Positions 30,162-41,811 of a DNA stretch of 49,811 nt are shown piece by piece. The translations under genes were made by a program, and so were the position numbers. Numbering within the stretch: position 1 is the first letter of the stretch; each line of letters starts with the position of its first letter. The stretch lies in the NCBI GenBank assembly GCA_023375785.1, contig SZWC01000829.1, positions 274,035 to 323,845 of the forward strand, written 5' to 3'. Source of the DNA: Penium margaritaceum (Eukaryota; Streptophyta; Zygnematophyceae; Desmidiales; Peniaceae). Under the pieces are notes generated by a model. It did no database searches. It saw only the letters and a program-made list of their open reading frames with translations, and was not told the DNA's origin.

Positions 30162-31439
30162 AATGCAGTCTTCCACTACCACCAAATGTTGCCAATGAAA
30201 TCGTTTTGGCACTAGTGGGTGTAGAGGCATCTTAAAGGATGCCTAGCCTTCACTAGTTAACACTATCTATGTTTGGAGCAGCCAATGGACACCAATGATG
30301 AAGAGTGTGGAGCACAAGGATCACGGATATGATTGGGCAGAACACGTTGCATTTAGTATAACTGAATCGAAACACATTTTATTGCTTAGCACAGCAAGAT
30401 TACATCAGATCCTTGTAGCATGTGATCTAAGCTTGCCAACACATTTAAGCACGCCCAAATTGAAGTTGTATAGCCCCTGCTATGGCCGTCAAAGCAATCC
30501 TTGGTGGAGCTCCTCACCTTGCCTTGTATACTAGAAAACAGGAGGTACTTCAACGATGACCCATTGGAGCATCTTTCCTTGTCCAGAAGTGAAGAAGAAG
30601 TTCACCCTGGTCAAGGAGAGTCCTCTTGTTTCTTCCTTCATGGCCCTGGTACATTTGTGGGATCTTTGGAATTGAACTCAGATCACAGGCGGTGGAATAT
30701 CCTGCCACCCATGGAAGGTACCAGATTCTACCCGTCCAGTACCTGAAGCTTGGGTCAGGCTAGCTTTCTGAATACTCACTCAAAGCTCAATCTTGCATGG
30801 AAAAATCCAAGGAATCCAAATCTAAAGTCAGATCCGGTGGAAAAAATCCAAGGAATCTAAATCAGTCAGATCAGTCAGATCAGATTGGAATCCAATCTGA
30901 CTTTAAAATCCAAGGAATCCAATCTGCCGATAAGACACACATGTGGGAATGTGGTTGGCTGCGAGTGTCAAAATGATGCACATCTCTTGGTAAGTGAGAG
31001 CCTCGAAGAATCGGGCATCTCGAGACTCGACGGGGTAGGGGATCAAAAAGTTCTTTGGCGACTGTGTGATCATCGTCCCTTACACGGAGGATGCTAAGGA
31101 TTCTGCCAGCTTCTTTCCCTTGTCATTGCCTGGCATTGTGTGCGCTGATAAGTATGGGCTGGGATTCCAGAGTGGTGAAAACAAATGTTCCTCAGAATTT
31201 CTTGAGTTGTTCAAATTCTGTAAAAAAGTGATCTCCCGGCCAAAACTTTGGCTAAGGCAATGATGAATCAGCAGTTCCTCTGTTGACATCAGCAGGGGGG
31301 GTGCTCATGGCAGCAGACAGCCTGCTGAAATCAGCAGGGTTGGAATTTGCTGAACCTCTTCTCTGAGCTATGTTTCCCCTCAATTGTTTTCTTGCAGCTT
31401 CTGCGCAAGTAGCGGCAGTTGCCATTGCTTCTGGTGGTA
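30162..31439. other. No gene recognised; clustered short repeats
   Basis: Open frames up to about 80 codons (30501-30746, 31066-31263, plus) resemble nothing I know. At 30799-30930 the word aatccaaggaatc occurs three times, with gtcagatc repeats and a gattggaatccaatc inverted word between. Confidence 0.45.
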
Positions 31440-32548
31440 GCTGCTGCTGCCATGGATGCTGATGTGCAGCAGCGCAACTGTACACCTGTACAGCTGTGAT
31501 GAAGACCGCGACTCATGCAGCTGCTGTGCGCAGCAACAAAGTGCAGCTGTGCAATTGCGCTGTTGCATGGCTGCTTCTGCTGCTGCTACTGCTGCTGCTT
31601 CTGCTGCTGCTGCTGCTGCACTGCTACTGTTGCTGCTGCTGCTTCTTCTTGCTGATGATGCATGCTGCTCCACCACCATGCTGCTGCTTTGTCCTTGCCT
31701 CTGGTCCTGCCGCAACTTCTGTTGCTGCTGCGACGCTTCAATGTCGCTGCCACTACCACGTGGATGCTGCCACGCCACCAGGCTGCTGGTGCTGCTGCTG
31801 CTGATGCTCTGTGCTGCTACTGCTGCTGGGACTGTGCTGCTTTGCTGTTACAAAAGATCTGCTATCACGCTGCTGCTGCTCCTATGGCACTCGCAGCGAC
31901 TCCAGCTGCTTCTGCCGGTGCTGCTGTCCACTTGTGGCAGTGGCGTGGTGATTCGTCGCTGCTAACGTCTGTGCGGAATCTCTGCAGTTTCTTTCTGCCA
32001 TGGCAGGTCACCCGGACGTGGTGTGGCCTTGACTAAGTTGCCACTTCAGCGACAGCAGAGGTAGGAAGCTTCTACAAATCTTCTCATGGTATCAGAGAAA
32101 AATGGAACCTGATAAGATTACGGCATAAATACTTGTTGTGATGTACCATGGACGCATGCAGGCAGTGTCAGCAAGGTCAGCTTGCCCTCAAACACAGCCC
32201 AAAATCACCTTTTTATCCGTGAATCAATGCGCAGGCATCTGAATGCAGAACAGACTGAATCCATGGATGCAGAGTCTCGAGCAAGATGCAACAACTCCAA
32301 ACATGAATTGGTCCATTATCGACTGGTGGACATACAATGGAAGAACATGAAAACTGGGCCCAAGGCCAGTGCACCAAGTAAACTCTAGAGGCTGCAGAAT
32401 CAGGGGAGAGGGCTCTAGCAAGTCTCTGCAATGCCGTAGAAATTTCCCTGTAGCTGCGGATGGATGTATCACCACCCGAAGGTACTCAGGCCCCAGCTGG
32501 GTCCGCATCAGGGATCTGGACGTGCATGGGGACGGCTCACATCACAAA
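31440..32548. mobile_element. LTR-type repeat, copy 2 (CTG-rich leader plus LTR-like end)
   Basis: 31560-31900 is dense in ctg triplets. After it come ggcataaatac, gcaggcagtgtc, ctcaaacac, agctgggtccgcatcaggga, tctggacgtgcatggggacgg and ctcacatcaca, in the same order as copies 1 and 3. A perfect plant-type primer binding word, tggtatcagag (the complement of the initiator-Met tRNA 3' end), is present at 32087-32097. Here it is on the plus strand, while copies 1 and 3 show gatacca, so the two readings of orientation conflict. Poly-Leu, poly-Ala or poly-Gln frames here are by-products of the triplet repeat. Confidence 0.5.
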
Positions 32549-34271
32549 ACGGTGGGCCTTTGAACATGAAAGGGCCATGATTACATGCACGAGGGCGGTG
32601 ATTTGCATGGTTTCAGCCTGGACCATTTGCAGAAGTTTGCATCAATGTCCTCTGTTGACATAGAGCGGCAGCCTCTGCCTTTGTTGCTAAGGCCATGCCT
32701 TGGGGCCACCCATCATTACAGGCAATGCATTGATCCAAAGGCATGAGGTGTAAGTGTGGCAGATTCTTTAGTCCTGTCTGGATTGAAATCCAGAATAAAA
32801 AAATAAAATAAAAAAAAAGTGTATCACATTGCAATGGATGCAGGTGGAAGGCATATCCAGTGTTCCAGTGGGAATGAAATTTTTTTGCATCCTAGAACTT
32901 AATCTCGCTGATAAGTAAGTCGATGTTGAGTGGCAGGTCCCAGGATTTCTACTCTCCTGTTTCAGGACACTCCACATACGTTCAGGACAGAGTGCACATC
33001 TCAGCAGCAGGGTCTTTTTCCTTTTTCCTTTTTTTTTTTTTCTTTTTTAAAAATACCTTAGGAAATAGTGTCCCCTTGAGGTATCCTGAGACCCTCCGTC
33101 GAATTGACCTACCTGGGTGACATGGTGCAAATCTTCAGCTGCCGGTTTTTTCCATGCTACACAGTTGATCCTGCCTTAAAATGTAATCATTACTCGTGGG
33201 CATCAAGCAATGGATCACATTCCTTTGCCCAGAGAGGAGCGAGGCCGTGGTCAGATTTGTTTCAGAGGATAAGATGCTTTGTCTGTACGTTTTAGTTTTA
33301 TACGCACAGCCCCACAGGCGATAGGGCCAAAATGGGTGTTGGAACATGTGGGGGTGGGGAAGGAGAAGAAGCATCAGCCTGATCTGAGCGTCAAAACTGG
33401 ATTGCTCCTGAAAATCCTCATTGAGATGACTATGAATTTCACTCTGGCTTGGCTTTTCTCGTTTGTGGCATGTGGAAGCATTGTGCTTGGCTCTAAGAGC
33501 ATGGTATCGCAGCATGCCAGGAAGGGGAGACTTGAAAATTAACCATTTCCTGTCCTCATCCAGCACATTTCTCCTGCAGACATGAGTAATAGAGCTCTTT
33601 TATGCAAATGTACAGGGACAAGAAGCACCAGAACAGGCTTATTTTGTGGCCTCTTCTGGTCCCACCACTCCACCATGGAGCTACTCTTATTTAAAGGTTG
33701 TGCTGGATTCCCTTACGGCGTAATCATCACACATGTATTGCCACCTTTTTTGTGCCTTGTTGGTGGCTGTTTCCCATTGATCAAACAATTTTTATCTTTG
33801 TTTTTTGTCTAAAGATGAAATTAATGGAAAGAGGAACATACCCTGTGCCTGGAGGGTGTGGAATTGTGGCCAAGGTGCCTACTACTCAGATTAAATGCAA
33901 GAACCGTTAGCTCCTGCTCCTCCATTATGTTTTCAGAGGTAAAGGAAATGTATTGGAAGGGTTCAACCATGCACCCAGGCTATTTGCACTACAGTTTTAT
34001 TAAACTTACAATTTCTTTTTAACAGCAATTGGGATTGATTTAGTGTACGCCCATTACGTTTCCTAAGATGAAACTTTTCCAAAGAACCATGCAGTGAATT
34101 TTCCAGCATGGTAGGGTTGGTTGAAGTTAAGTGGCTGGGCGGCGCATGACATGGATTTGCAAGTCATTGTTTCAGAAATTAATGGAGTATATGTTTCACC
34201 ATCCCTGACATAAGCAGATGTAGTGCTGAGAATGTGGCCTGAGTAAAACTACAACATGGCACAGTGACCAA
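32549..34271. other. Downstream flank of the COBRA-like gene, no gene recognised
   Basis: Nothing coding is identified. An aataaa polyadenylation word on the minus strand at 33996-34001 lies about 270 bp past the COBRA-like stop and would fit its 3' end. A-rich and T-rich runs are at 32797-32818 and 33013-33045. Confidence 0.45.
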
Positions 34272-34787
34272 CTAAAATAACATGAACGAAAGCATGGCCA
34301 CCACAAAAGCTTCAGTCAGATAGGCAGGAGAAGGAAAAGAAGGAGCTCCTTTTGAAGGAAAATATGCAGGCATCGAACACTGGTCTCCATTGAAATGTAC
34401 CGCTTGAGGAAACCCATCCCCATGGGACACATTGAATCCTTCGCTAGCGCCAAACTGCAAAAAACAAAAACACAATCATCATGAGGCTTGGAAAACAGAC
34501 AAAAAGTGAAAGCCTTTCTGTTGATGACTCTCACCAGGAAGACTGATTGAACATTTCCCACTGAAGAATCCTTGGTTCCAAGAAGCCAGTTGTTCACATA
34601 GTTGTATCCCCAGATTAGTATAGAGCCTGGAACACAGCTTCCTCCAAGGTCAGATGATAACCCTTGAGAACAGTGTGCAGATGCATGAGAACAAAGTTTC
34701 ACGAACCAGAAAGATTCTGATGTTGGAAGGAGTAGATTGATGAAACATTTGGTGTGAAGCCAAATGAAACACTGNGAGGGGGAGAGA

Positions 34788-34843
<56 letters not shown>

Positions 34844-37030
34844 TAGAGAGAGAGAGAGGGAGAGAGAGAGAGGAAGAAGGAGAAGAAGAGGAGGAGGAGG
34901 AGGAGGAGGAGGAGGAGGAGGAAGAAGAAGAAGAAGAAGAAGAAGAAGAAGAAGAATAGGAAAGAAACAATAGCGAGTGAGAGAAGAGGTTGGGGCATGG
35001 AAGACGTACTTTGGCAATCCAGCCACTAGGAAAACTGTCTTGAATGTGCCAGTGGATGCGTACAGCACAAAAATTGCCACAGGTCTTCACAGAGCTTGAT
35101 TGGTTTGCGCCCTCCACACGGACAGAGCTAGCAGAAGATAACCGGACAAGGGCCTCTGCAAAGTGAGAGATGAAATGAGAACCTTAAAGATGATGCATTC
35201 AATCTCATCTGAAGAGAGTCTCAAACCTGTCACAACTGGAGATGTCTGTGCTGTCGTGCTGCAGTTCTTTTCGGCACTCTTGGGACAGCCACATGCACAG
35301 GTTTTACACGGGATAGCCAAAGGAAGCCTAGCCTTCCCGGTTCTGTTATAGAAAGCTGAGACGGAGACGCAGCATTGTGGTGTGTATGCCTTCCTCTTGC
35401 AGGAGACCATCCACGAGAGGTAAGCTGGCTTTGTCCTTCGTTCATTTATCTGTGTTAAAGAATGTGATAGATCTTACTTCCACCCTGATGCTAAAAAATG
35501 AACTTCAGCATACTCCTGCCACGAACCTCAAAGTCCCGGCCTGACACTCGTGCTGGTGGTCCACAAACATAATCTTCTAAGCCCAAGCTAAAGTTGTAAG
35601 GTGGAGCAATGGCATTGAAACCGCGAGCTTCTTGGGACTTCCCCACTTTCATTCGAAACTGGGCCATACTGGTATTCCCCTGCAAAATCACAAGTTTGAC
35701 TTAGCAAATTTCAATTCAACCACAAAAGACATTACCTCCTGATTCTTCACACTGTACCAAGAGGGTTTTGAAGGCTGGATCACCGCCAGGAATCGTTGAA
35801 AGACCGAGAGTTCCATTCTTGCAGCAAGATAATGTAGTGTAATCAAAACTGTCAGGGTATGACTGTGAGTAGTACTGGTCTGGATTAAGGTCTACGATTG
35901 AGGGATTATCTTCACAGGTGTGGGCCTTTTGGATGTCAGGGCCATAAAATGGTTGGTTGTACGAATTCAAGCAGTCGCCCACACTTGTTGCTTGTGCTCC
36001 TTGAATTTGCCAAATTATCTGAAAGAAGGCAGCAGAGGTGATGGATTTTGTGCTTTCATTAGAAGGGAAAACACAATATTCATGCTAAAGACACTGGAAA
36101 TTCATCCCCCTGGAGGAAAAACAGCCCGGACCTCGTGCATTGACCAGGACCAGCCCAGAGTCCACCCTGGGGCCACCACTCTTTTCATTGGCTGATTGTT
36201 GATGATGGTCACCAGGGCCCAATACTCATACTCCAGAGCTTCCGAAACGTCAAAAAATATGTTGATGTCGCCTTCATTTGCTTGCTGCACAGGTGGACGT
36301 GGAGGGGGCCGCAATGCTATGGAAACCTCATCACAGCAAATTCTTATGCGATTATTGGTCCCTGGTGGGTACTCCGGATCTGAGATTCTGCATCGATAGC
36401 CTGCAAAAGGCCATTTTTTTCATCATCTCCGCTGTGGACCATGAAAGACTACTTGAATTTTTAAAAGAACGCACCTGGAGATAGAAGCTGCACTGACGTA
36501 GGAAGGATGCTTGCTGGTGATGAACCACCAAAAGAGGTGCCCACAAGTTCAACCCCAACTAGATACTTTGACGCATCGCCAGCACTGTTAACCGATGTAG
36601 GAATGTCATCATTGACATAAGGCTTTCCATGCATGATGAGTCCATTTCCTGCATCAGGTATACAAAGTGTAGAATCTCATATTTGTGTGGAAAGCCATTT
36701 TCTCACAGGTGTATGGTAAGGAAAATGACCACAGGAAAAGATTCATTACCTGCTGCTGGAAGCTTCACATCAACAGCTGCATTTGAGATGACAGTGATGA
36801 GCTCGTTGTGCGTGAAGTTAATAAAAACTTGCCACCCCAGTAGGTCTCTGCCCCACATGAAAGAGAAAATTCAAGGGGCGTCTGGGGCCATGATTGTACA
36901 GAGGAAAAGAAATGGTTGCTTATGGCATTGGAGCTGCAATTGACGGAGAGTGGAGAAGACCAGGATGCGATTTTACAAGAGAGGACAGGGAGGAGAGGGG
37001 AGGGGAAGCACGAGAGTGGGGAGAGGGAGT

Positions 37031-37063
<33 letters not shown>

Positions 37064-37313
37064 NNNNNNNNNNNNNNNNNNNNNNNNNNNNNNNNNNNNN
37101 NNNNNNNNNNNNNNNNNNNNNNNNNNNNNNNNNNNNNNNNNNNNNNNNNNNNNNNNNNNNNNNNNNNNNNNNNNNNNNNNNNNNNNNNNNNNNNNNNNNN
37201 NNNNNNNNNNNNNNNNNNNNNNNNNNNNNNNNNNNNNNNNNNNNNNNNNNNNNNNNNNNNNNNNNNNNNNNNNNNNNNNNNNNNNNNNNNNNNNNNNNNN
37301 NNNNNNNNNNNGA

Positions 37314-37358
<45 letters not shown>

Positions 37359-39533
37359 GGGGGGTGGGCACAATGAAGTTGTAGAGTCATGGACAGACGC
37401 ATGAAGGGAGAGGAATGTCTCTGCGTCCTACATGGAACCTCACCGTAGGCCAACATTAGTTATCAGAAGCTGAGAAGTAAAGCGATATGGCTGATTCCTT
37501 GTTAAAAGTGGCGGTATTTTGACAACGCTCTCCACAATGTAGTCCAGGAAGACTCCCACACAAACTCCACAGCTGGCAACTTGATTCCTCTTGCCATAAC
37601 AAACTTGGTCCATTGGTGCAGGAAGCGGACTATCTGCTGTAGGTGCTGGGGCTGCAGATAAATGATTGCAGGAAGATGCGGTAAAAAAAAAATCTTATGC
37701 TTTTCAAACTGACATGAAATGAATGCCCAGAGGAATAAGAAAAGAGGGCACCTGTGACTTCAGTGACCTGGCAACACATCCGCAGGATTGGCTCTGCAGC
37801 AACAGCCACGAAACACATCAGAAGCAGCTTAAGAGGTGATGTAGGGGCTCCTTTCACTCGTACAAAGATGGTTTTATGACTCACGCTTCCCACGGCTTAA
37901 GGCAACAGGAGATGCACAAAGTTTGTCATTGAGAAAGAGGTAGATGAATGATGGCAATGGCTGGGCATCTTGATCAGAGCTGGAGCCGGATCCTTGCATT
38001 ACAGCCTGCCATCACAGTATCAGTATCAGGTGAGCTGTTCCTTCGTTCACAACTTGAAACATGTGGACTGCAAAATCTGTTGGAAAGCAAGCGTACAGTG
38101 ATGCTGTAGAGAGATTTCTCCCCAAACGCAGCTTGAGGAGTGAGGATTCCTGGTTGACTGTCAAAGCCGCGAAGGATGATGTCATTCCCTGGAAAAAGTG
38201 CTTGCACAAAATGAGCCCCTTGGATCGGCGTCGAGGTGAATAAGGAGGATATGGATTTGTATAGCCATATTCACCAACCATCTCTAGGAAATGACCCGGA
38301 AACCTGCACTCCTGACACGCTTGAGAAACTTTCATTATGCTTGAAGTCGAAGTATGCATACCAGTCAGACACCTGTTGGCGTTTTTGTCCTCACGTGAGA
38401 CGTCATTCTCGCAAGACAATGGGTACAGCACGAAACCAGTTCACAAGAGCCAAATTTTCTAAGGGAGTTCACATTACATTGACCGATCCAGTGTTGACAA
38501 GAACGAATCTGCTCTGGAAAGTGAAGAATGAAGGGTCGTTGATGCTTGGTACACTCTCAACTTCATCAACAACGTAAGTGACGAAAACTCCAGGGCAGAT
38601 TTCAGGTAAATCCGCACTGGGACCTGCAAAAGACGGAGATCCGACGTAAGCACTTGGGGGATGAAGATGAGGTTGGAGAAAGAATGCGTCACCCTACAGA
38701 CTTGGCGCTGGAGCTTGTTCATCCGGAAGAACTTCGTCGCAGCACAAGTTCAAACTGCTATCTGCAAGAGCCCGGGGAAAATCTGAACAATAAGTCTCTT
38801 AGAGTCAACACTGGCTGTTCTTGCTTGCGCAAACAATACCTTTCCCATTCTCTTGAGGTGGTCTGCTGCAGTTGACGGAACGCGCCGAAAAACGGAGGAA
38901 AGCTGGCAGGCTTTTTGTCGTTTTTGTCACAACCCTTGTGCCCTGAACAGTTATTGCGAGCTGATACAAGCTTGCATCGCCGTTAGCTTCTGCAGATGTG
39001 GGAATGACAGCCTTCCATGCGGGCGGAAAAAACAGCAGAGTTCGAGCTGCACGGAAAACGTTCACTGACTTGTCTTGTTAAAATCATTCCAAAAGCAAGA
39101 CTTCCGCAGGATATTCTCTCGGTTGCTACATTTACCAGGAACAGAAGCTGTCGGGTTGCCCCTATCATCTGTCTGTAGCAGGGGGGACGTCAGTGCACCT
39201 TGAACTTTGTTTGCGTACTCATTGTTCTGGAAGCCCACTTGAAGCTTCCAGTCTCTGAGCTCTTGGGTTCCCAGATTCGATATGAAAATAGTGGCAGTCC
39301 AGCGATAAAGATTGGTGATACTGAGACTCGGAATAGGTTTGTCTTCTTGAGAGAAAACGTACTTCACAGTGACCGCGCAACTGCTACCGACAGACGCTGC
39401 ACAGACATCACAAAGCCTACGATGATGAGGAATTGCTTAAGGTTGACAGCTGCACGAAGAAACAGGAAGCCAAACCTTGCGGTGTCAGGCTCAGGGCTAA
39501 GCTGACGATGACGAGGCACCAAAGACGCTCCAT
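34272..39533 (-). CDS. COBRA-like GPI-anchored cell-wall protein (COBL7/COBL10 type) with triplicated N-terminal domain
   Basis: COBRA-like proteins are GPI-anchored surface proteins that bind cellulose and guide oriented wall deposition. About 20 exons by gt-ag and phase: 39476-39533, 39136-39396, 38840-39046, 38698-38761, 38478-38616, 38279-38372, 38061-38218, 37885-38005, 37768-37791, 37444-37651, 36750-36847, 36475-36648, 36132-36400, 35758-36018, 35527-35679, 35227-35449, 35010-35155, (missing), 34707-34774, 34535-34662, 34272-34454. Start ATG 39533 gives a signal peptide (MERLWCLVIVSLALSLTPQ). Three N-terminal-type domains follow (about residues 23-175, 190-350, 385-535). Then the COBRA domain: PGWTLGWSW, GAQATSVGDC, LSCCKNGTL, CGPPARVS, CCVSVSAFYN, CKTCACGC, IHWHIQD. 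The C-terminus has GFPQAVHFNGDQC and a hydrophobic GPI-signal tail ending at TAG 34272. About 1010 residues visible, against roughly 650 in single-copy relatives. One exon is lost at n 34775. Confidence 0.93.
34776..34958. repeat. Compound (GA)n-(GGA)n-(GAA)n microsatellite in a COBRA-like intron
   Basis: On the coding strand this is a polypyrimidine tract, directly beside the n at 34775 and in the place where an exon is missing. Confidence 0.95.
37030..37354. repeat. (GA)n microsatellite with assembly gap (N 37064-37311)
   Basis: GA repeats flank 248 N inside the intron between the exons at 37444-37651 and 36750-36847. Arg/Glu or Ser/Leu frames across it are artefacts. Splicing on either side is in phase, so no exon need be missing here. 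Confidence 0.97.
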
Positions 39534-39660
39534 GGTTCACTCGGCCAAGTCCGTGCTCGACTCACTGAACCCCCTTCCCCGTCTATTTCCTTTCGGGTTG
39601 GCCGGAGCGCCGCCTCGCTGCCTTCAACGGCATCCGGCAAGAGCGGACCTGAATCAGTAG

Positions 39661-39700
39661 CCTCATTTGTTTCTTGACCACCTTGTCGTAACAAATGAGG
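39661..39700 (-). promoter_or_regulatory. Perfect 11-bp inverted repeat upstream of the COBRA-like start
   Basis: cctcatttgtt at 39661-39671 is repeated in reverse complement at 39690-39700 with an 18-base loop, about 130-170 bp upstream of the ATG at 39533. It lies in the promoter or 5' UTR and could be a protein-binding palindrome or an RNA stem. The sequence shows the symmetry; any role is inference. Confidence 0.45.
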
Positions 39701-41029
39701 CTGGGGAGCTTCTTCACCGCAAAAAGTCACCCTAGGGTTGGGCCCGGTCCTCGGTGGAAGTAAAAAACTGAGTTGAAAGGGCATAGACGAAATTCATCCC
39801 ATCCAATTTTCAATTCAGTCAGTAATATGCTTCTTAATCTAATTTATCTGTTAACAAGGATCCAATGATGTACTAAGGTGCACAGGGTTACGTAGTAAGC
39901 TTTGCAAAGTTGTCTATAAGGGAAACCAAAGGAATTTCGAATAAAAACGTAGGGGAAAACCTAATTTGAAAATCCCTTTCATCTGAAATTTATATTTAAT
40001 GTTTTTTTTCCGTTTGATGTAGTTATTATGCTTGTACTCTTCCCAAAGTTTAGTCAAATGTGACCTCTCGAATACTTTTTGGAATCACATGTGCAAATAA
40101 AAAATTTTAAATCAATGTTATTTAGAAATTTATGTGTTTTATCCATTTTCACACATGGATTTGTTCCATGGACTACCTTCCACACATTCATTGTATCCAT
40201 ACGTGTGTCCACATCTATATACATATACATGCAGTCATTATGAATCTCAAAAAAATATATTATATTCCTTTGTATCACATGTATTCAATCAATGTAGTAT
40301 TTTCTTCACATTGATATGATCCAACCATCCAATGACAATGATTTGTTCTGATTACGTGTGTGACAAAAAAAAACATTTGAGAGAAGGTGAAAATTTCATG
40401 ACAGATTATAAGTTACATCCTTTTTCAAAACATTTCTCCTTTCTTATGCACATTGATCCAAAAATTCAGTTTTGGTGTACTGTAACTTGGATCCGGGTAT
40501 GTAGGCTCAGCTGTCTTGGAGAGTGTAGCAGTTCGTTCCTGGCTAGTTCCTCTCGCGTCCGGAGAGTGATGTGGTCAACTGAGCTCGCCTCTTTGACCAT
40601 TCCGGAGCGTGTGAGAGAAACAAAGCTAGTACGTCTTTAAAATTCGACCCTGTCGGATATTCTTGTGTTGTTTCGTATGTCGTACTTGGAAACAGAGTAT
40701 TGTTCACAGATTGCAGGTTGGCGGACGTCCCCAAAACAGGTCCACAAACCGATAACAGTAGGTTACTACGTAACCCAAAAATACACATTCCACTACATGA
40801 AAGGGAATCACACAAAGAACTTCTCATGATTTTTTTGGTTTTTTTAATTCCTTGAATAATCTGCTTGTCCCTCCATTTCTTCATATCTAAGGTCAAAAGA
40901 TTTCCACAATTTCTAACAGGCTTTCAAACGACAGTAGAGCCTCAATGTTAGTTTGGAATCCACGCTTGCTTCAAGGATGAGAGTCTAACGTTAGAGAAAC
41001 CTTTATGAAAGATACATGCTTGATATTTT
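39701..41029. other. AT-rich spacer between the COBRA-like gene and the copia element
   Basis: No gene is recognised. A block at 40490-40780 has higher GC and could be part of a degraded LTR, but it does not match the LTR-like copies elsewhere in this window. Confidence 0.45.
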
Positions 41030-41219
41030 CATCATTTTGAAAAGAAAGAAAAGGGACACATCCCGCGCCTTTCAGTAGTATCTAAGCTATTAATACCCAA
41101 AAGTGAACAAAGTAAAATGAAACATCTTACAAGGAAAGATGAAGGGGTGGATGAGGGTCCTTTTTTATAACACTTGCAAGAAATGTATTCTCTTGGATGT
41201 TTCTCCTCCCAATCCACCT

Positions 41220-41781
41220 CATCATATTTGAGAAAACCATCGAGGATGAGGAGTAAGTTGTACAAGGGTTTAGTGTTTTCTATTGTCTTTCCGCATGCCA
41301 CTGCCTTGGTCAGGATGTCAACCCAATGCACAGCCGTGCCGACCTTTATAACGGTGATCACCTCTCGCTCCAAAAGATCACGCACAATGTGATGTTGAAC
41401 AACAATGTGCTTTGTGCGTGCATGAAACACACTAGAGTTCTCTGTAATGGCAAGAGCACTGTCGTTGTCACATCGCAGAATGATGCAAGGCACAGACTCT
41501 CACAACCCACGACATAGACACATCAGCCATACCGCCTGAGCAGTCCCAGCCCCCCGTAAAACATACTCAGCCTCTGATGAGCTACGTGCAATACAACCCT
41601 ACTTGTCGCTATGCCATGACATAGTGGTGCTGGCCAGTAGGAACAGGTAGCCTGTCCGACTGCGCCCATCAGTGTACCATGCCCAGTCATTGTCTATGCT
41701 CCCATTTATTACCACCGAACAATGCTGTTGAAAACAATGTCCAAGGTACGACGTGGAAACCACGTACCGTACCACTCGCAC
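41220..41781 (-). pseudogene. Copia RNase H domain
   Basis: Two frames in series. The first reads RVVRYVVSTSYLG, NGSIDNDWAW, DGRSRTGYLFLL and MSWHSDK (the SRRSTSGYVFxLG region of copia RNase H). The second reads ILRCDNDSALAITENSSVFHARTKHI, HHIVRDLLE and DILTKA (the CDNxxAxxLxxNPxxHxRTKHIxxxxHFxRE region). The first catalytic Asp region and the CDN Asp are present. A frame change and at least one stop near 41540-41600 separate the halves. This is the 3' end of the pol reading. Confidence 0.88.
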
Positions 41782-41811
41782 TGTTGCGTGAAGGGTTCTT
41801 GCCCGAGGATA

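Noticed and set aside
31456-32036. Leu/Cys- and Ala/Gln-rich ORFs in the CTG triplet region.
   Set aside because: A ctg repeat gives poly-Leu, poly-Cys, poly-Ala, poly-Gln or poly-Ser in every frame. Nothing else supports coding.
34650-35117. Ser/Leu- or Phe-run proteins at 34650-35080 and Arg/Glu runs at 36894-37404.
   Set aside because: They are translations of GA and GGA/GAA microsatellites inside introns of the COBRA-like gene.
35736-36018. Alternative donor at 35735 for the COBRA-like exon starting at 36018.
   Set aside because: It would put the next exon in the wrong frame. The donor at 35757 keeps phase and gives family-like spacing.
39497-39784. 95-residue minus-strand ORF overlapping the start of the COBRA-like gene.
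   Set aside because: It is in another frame from the signal peptide at 39533 and resembles nothing. The signal-peptide start joins in phase to the conserved domain.
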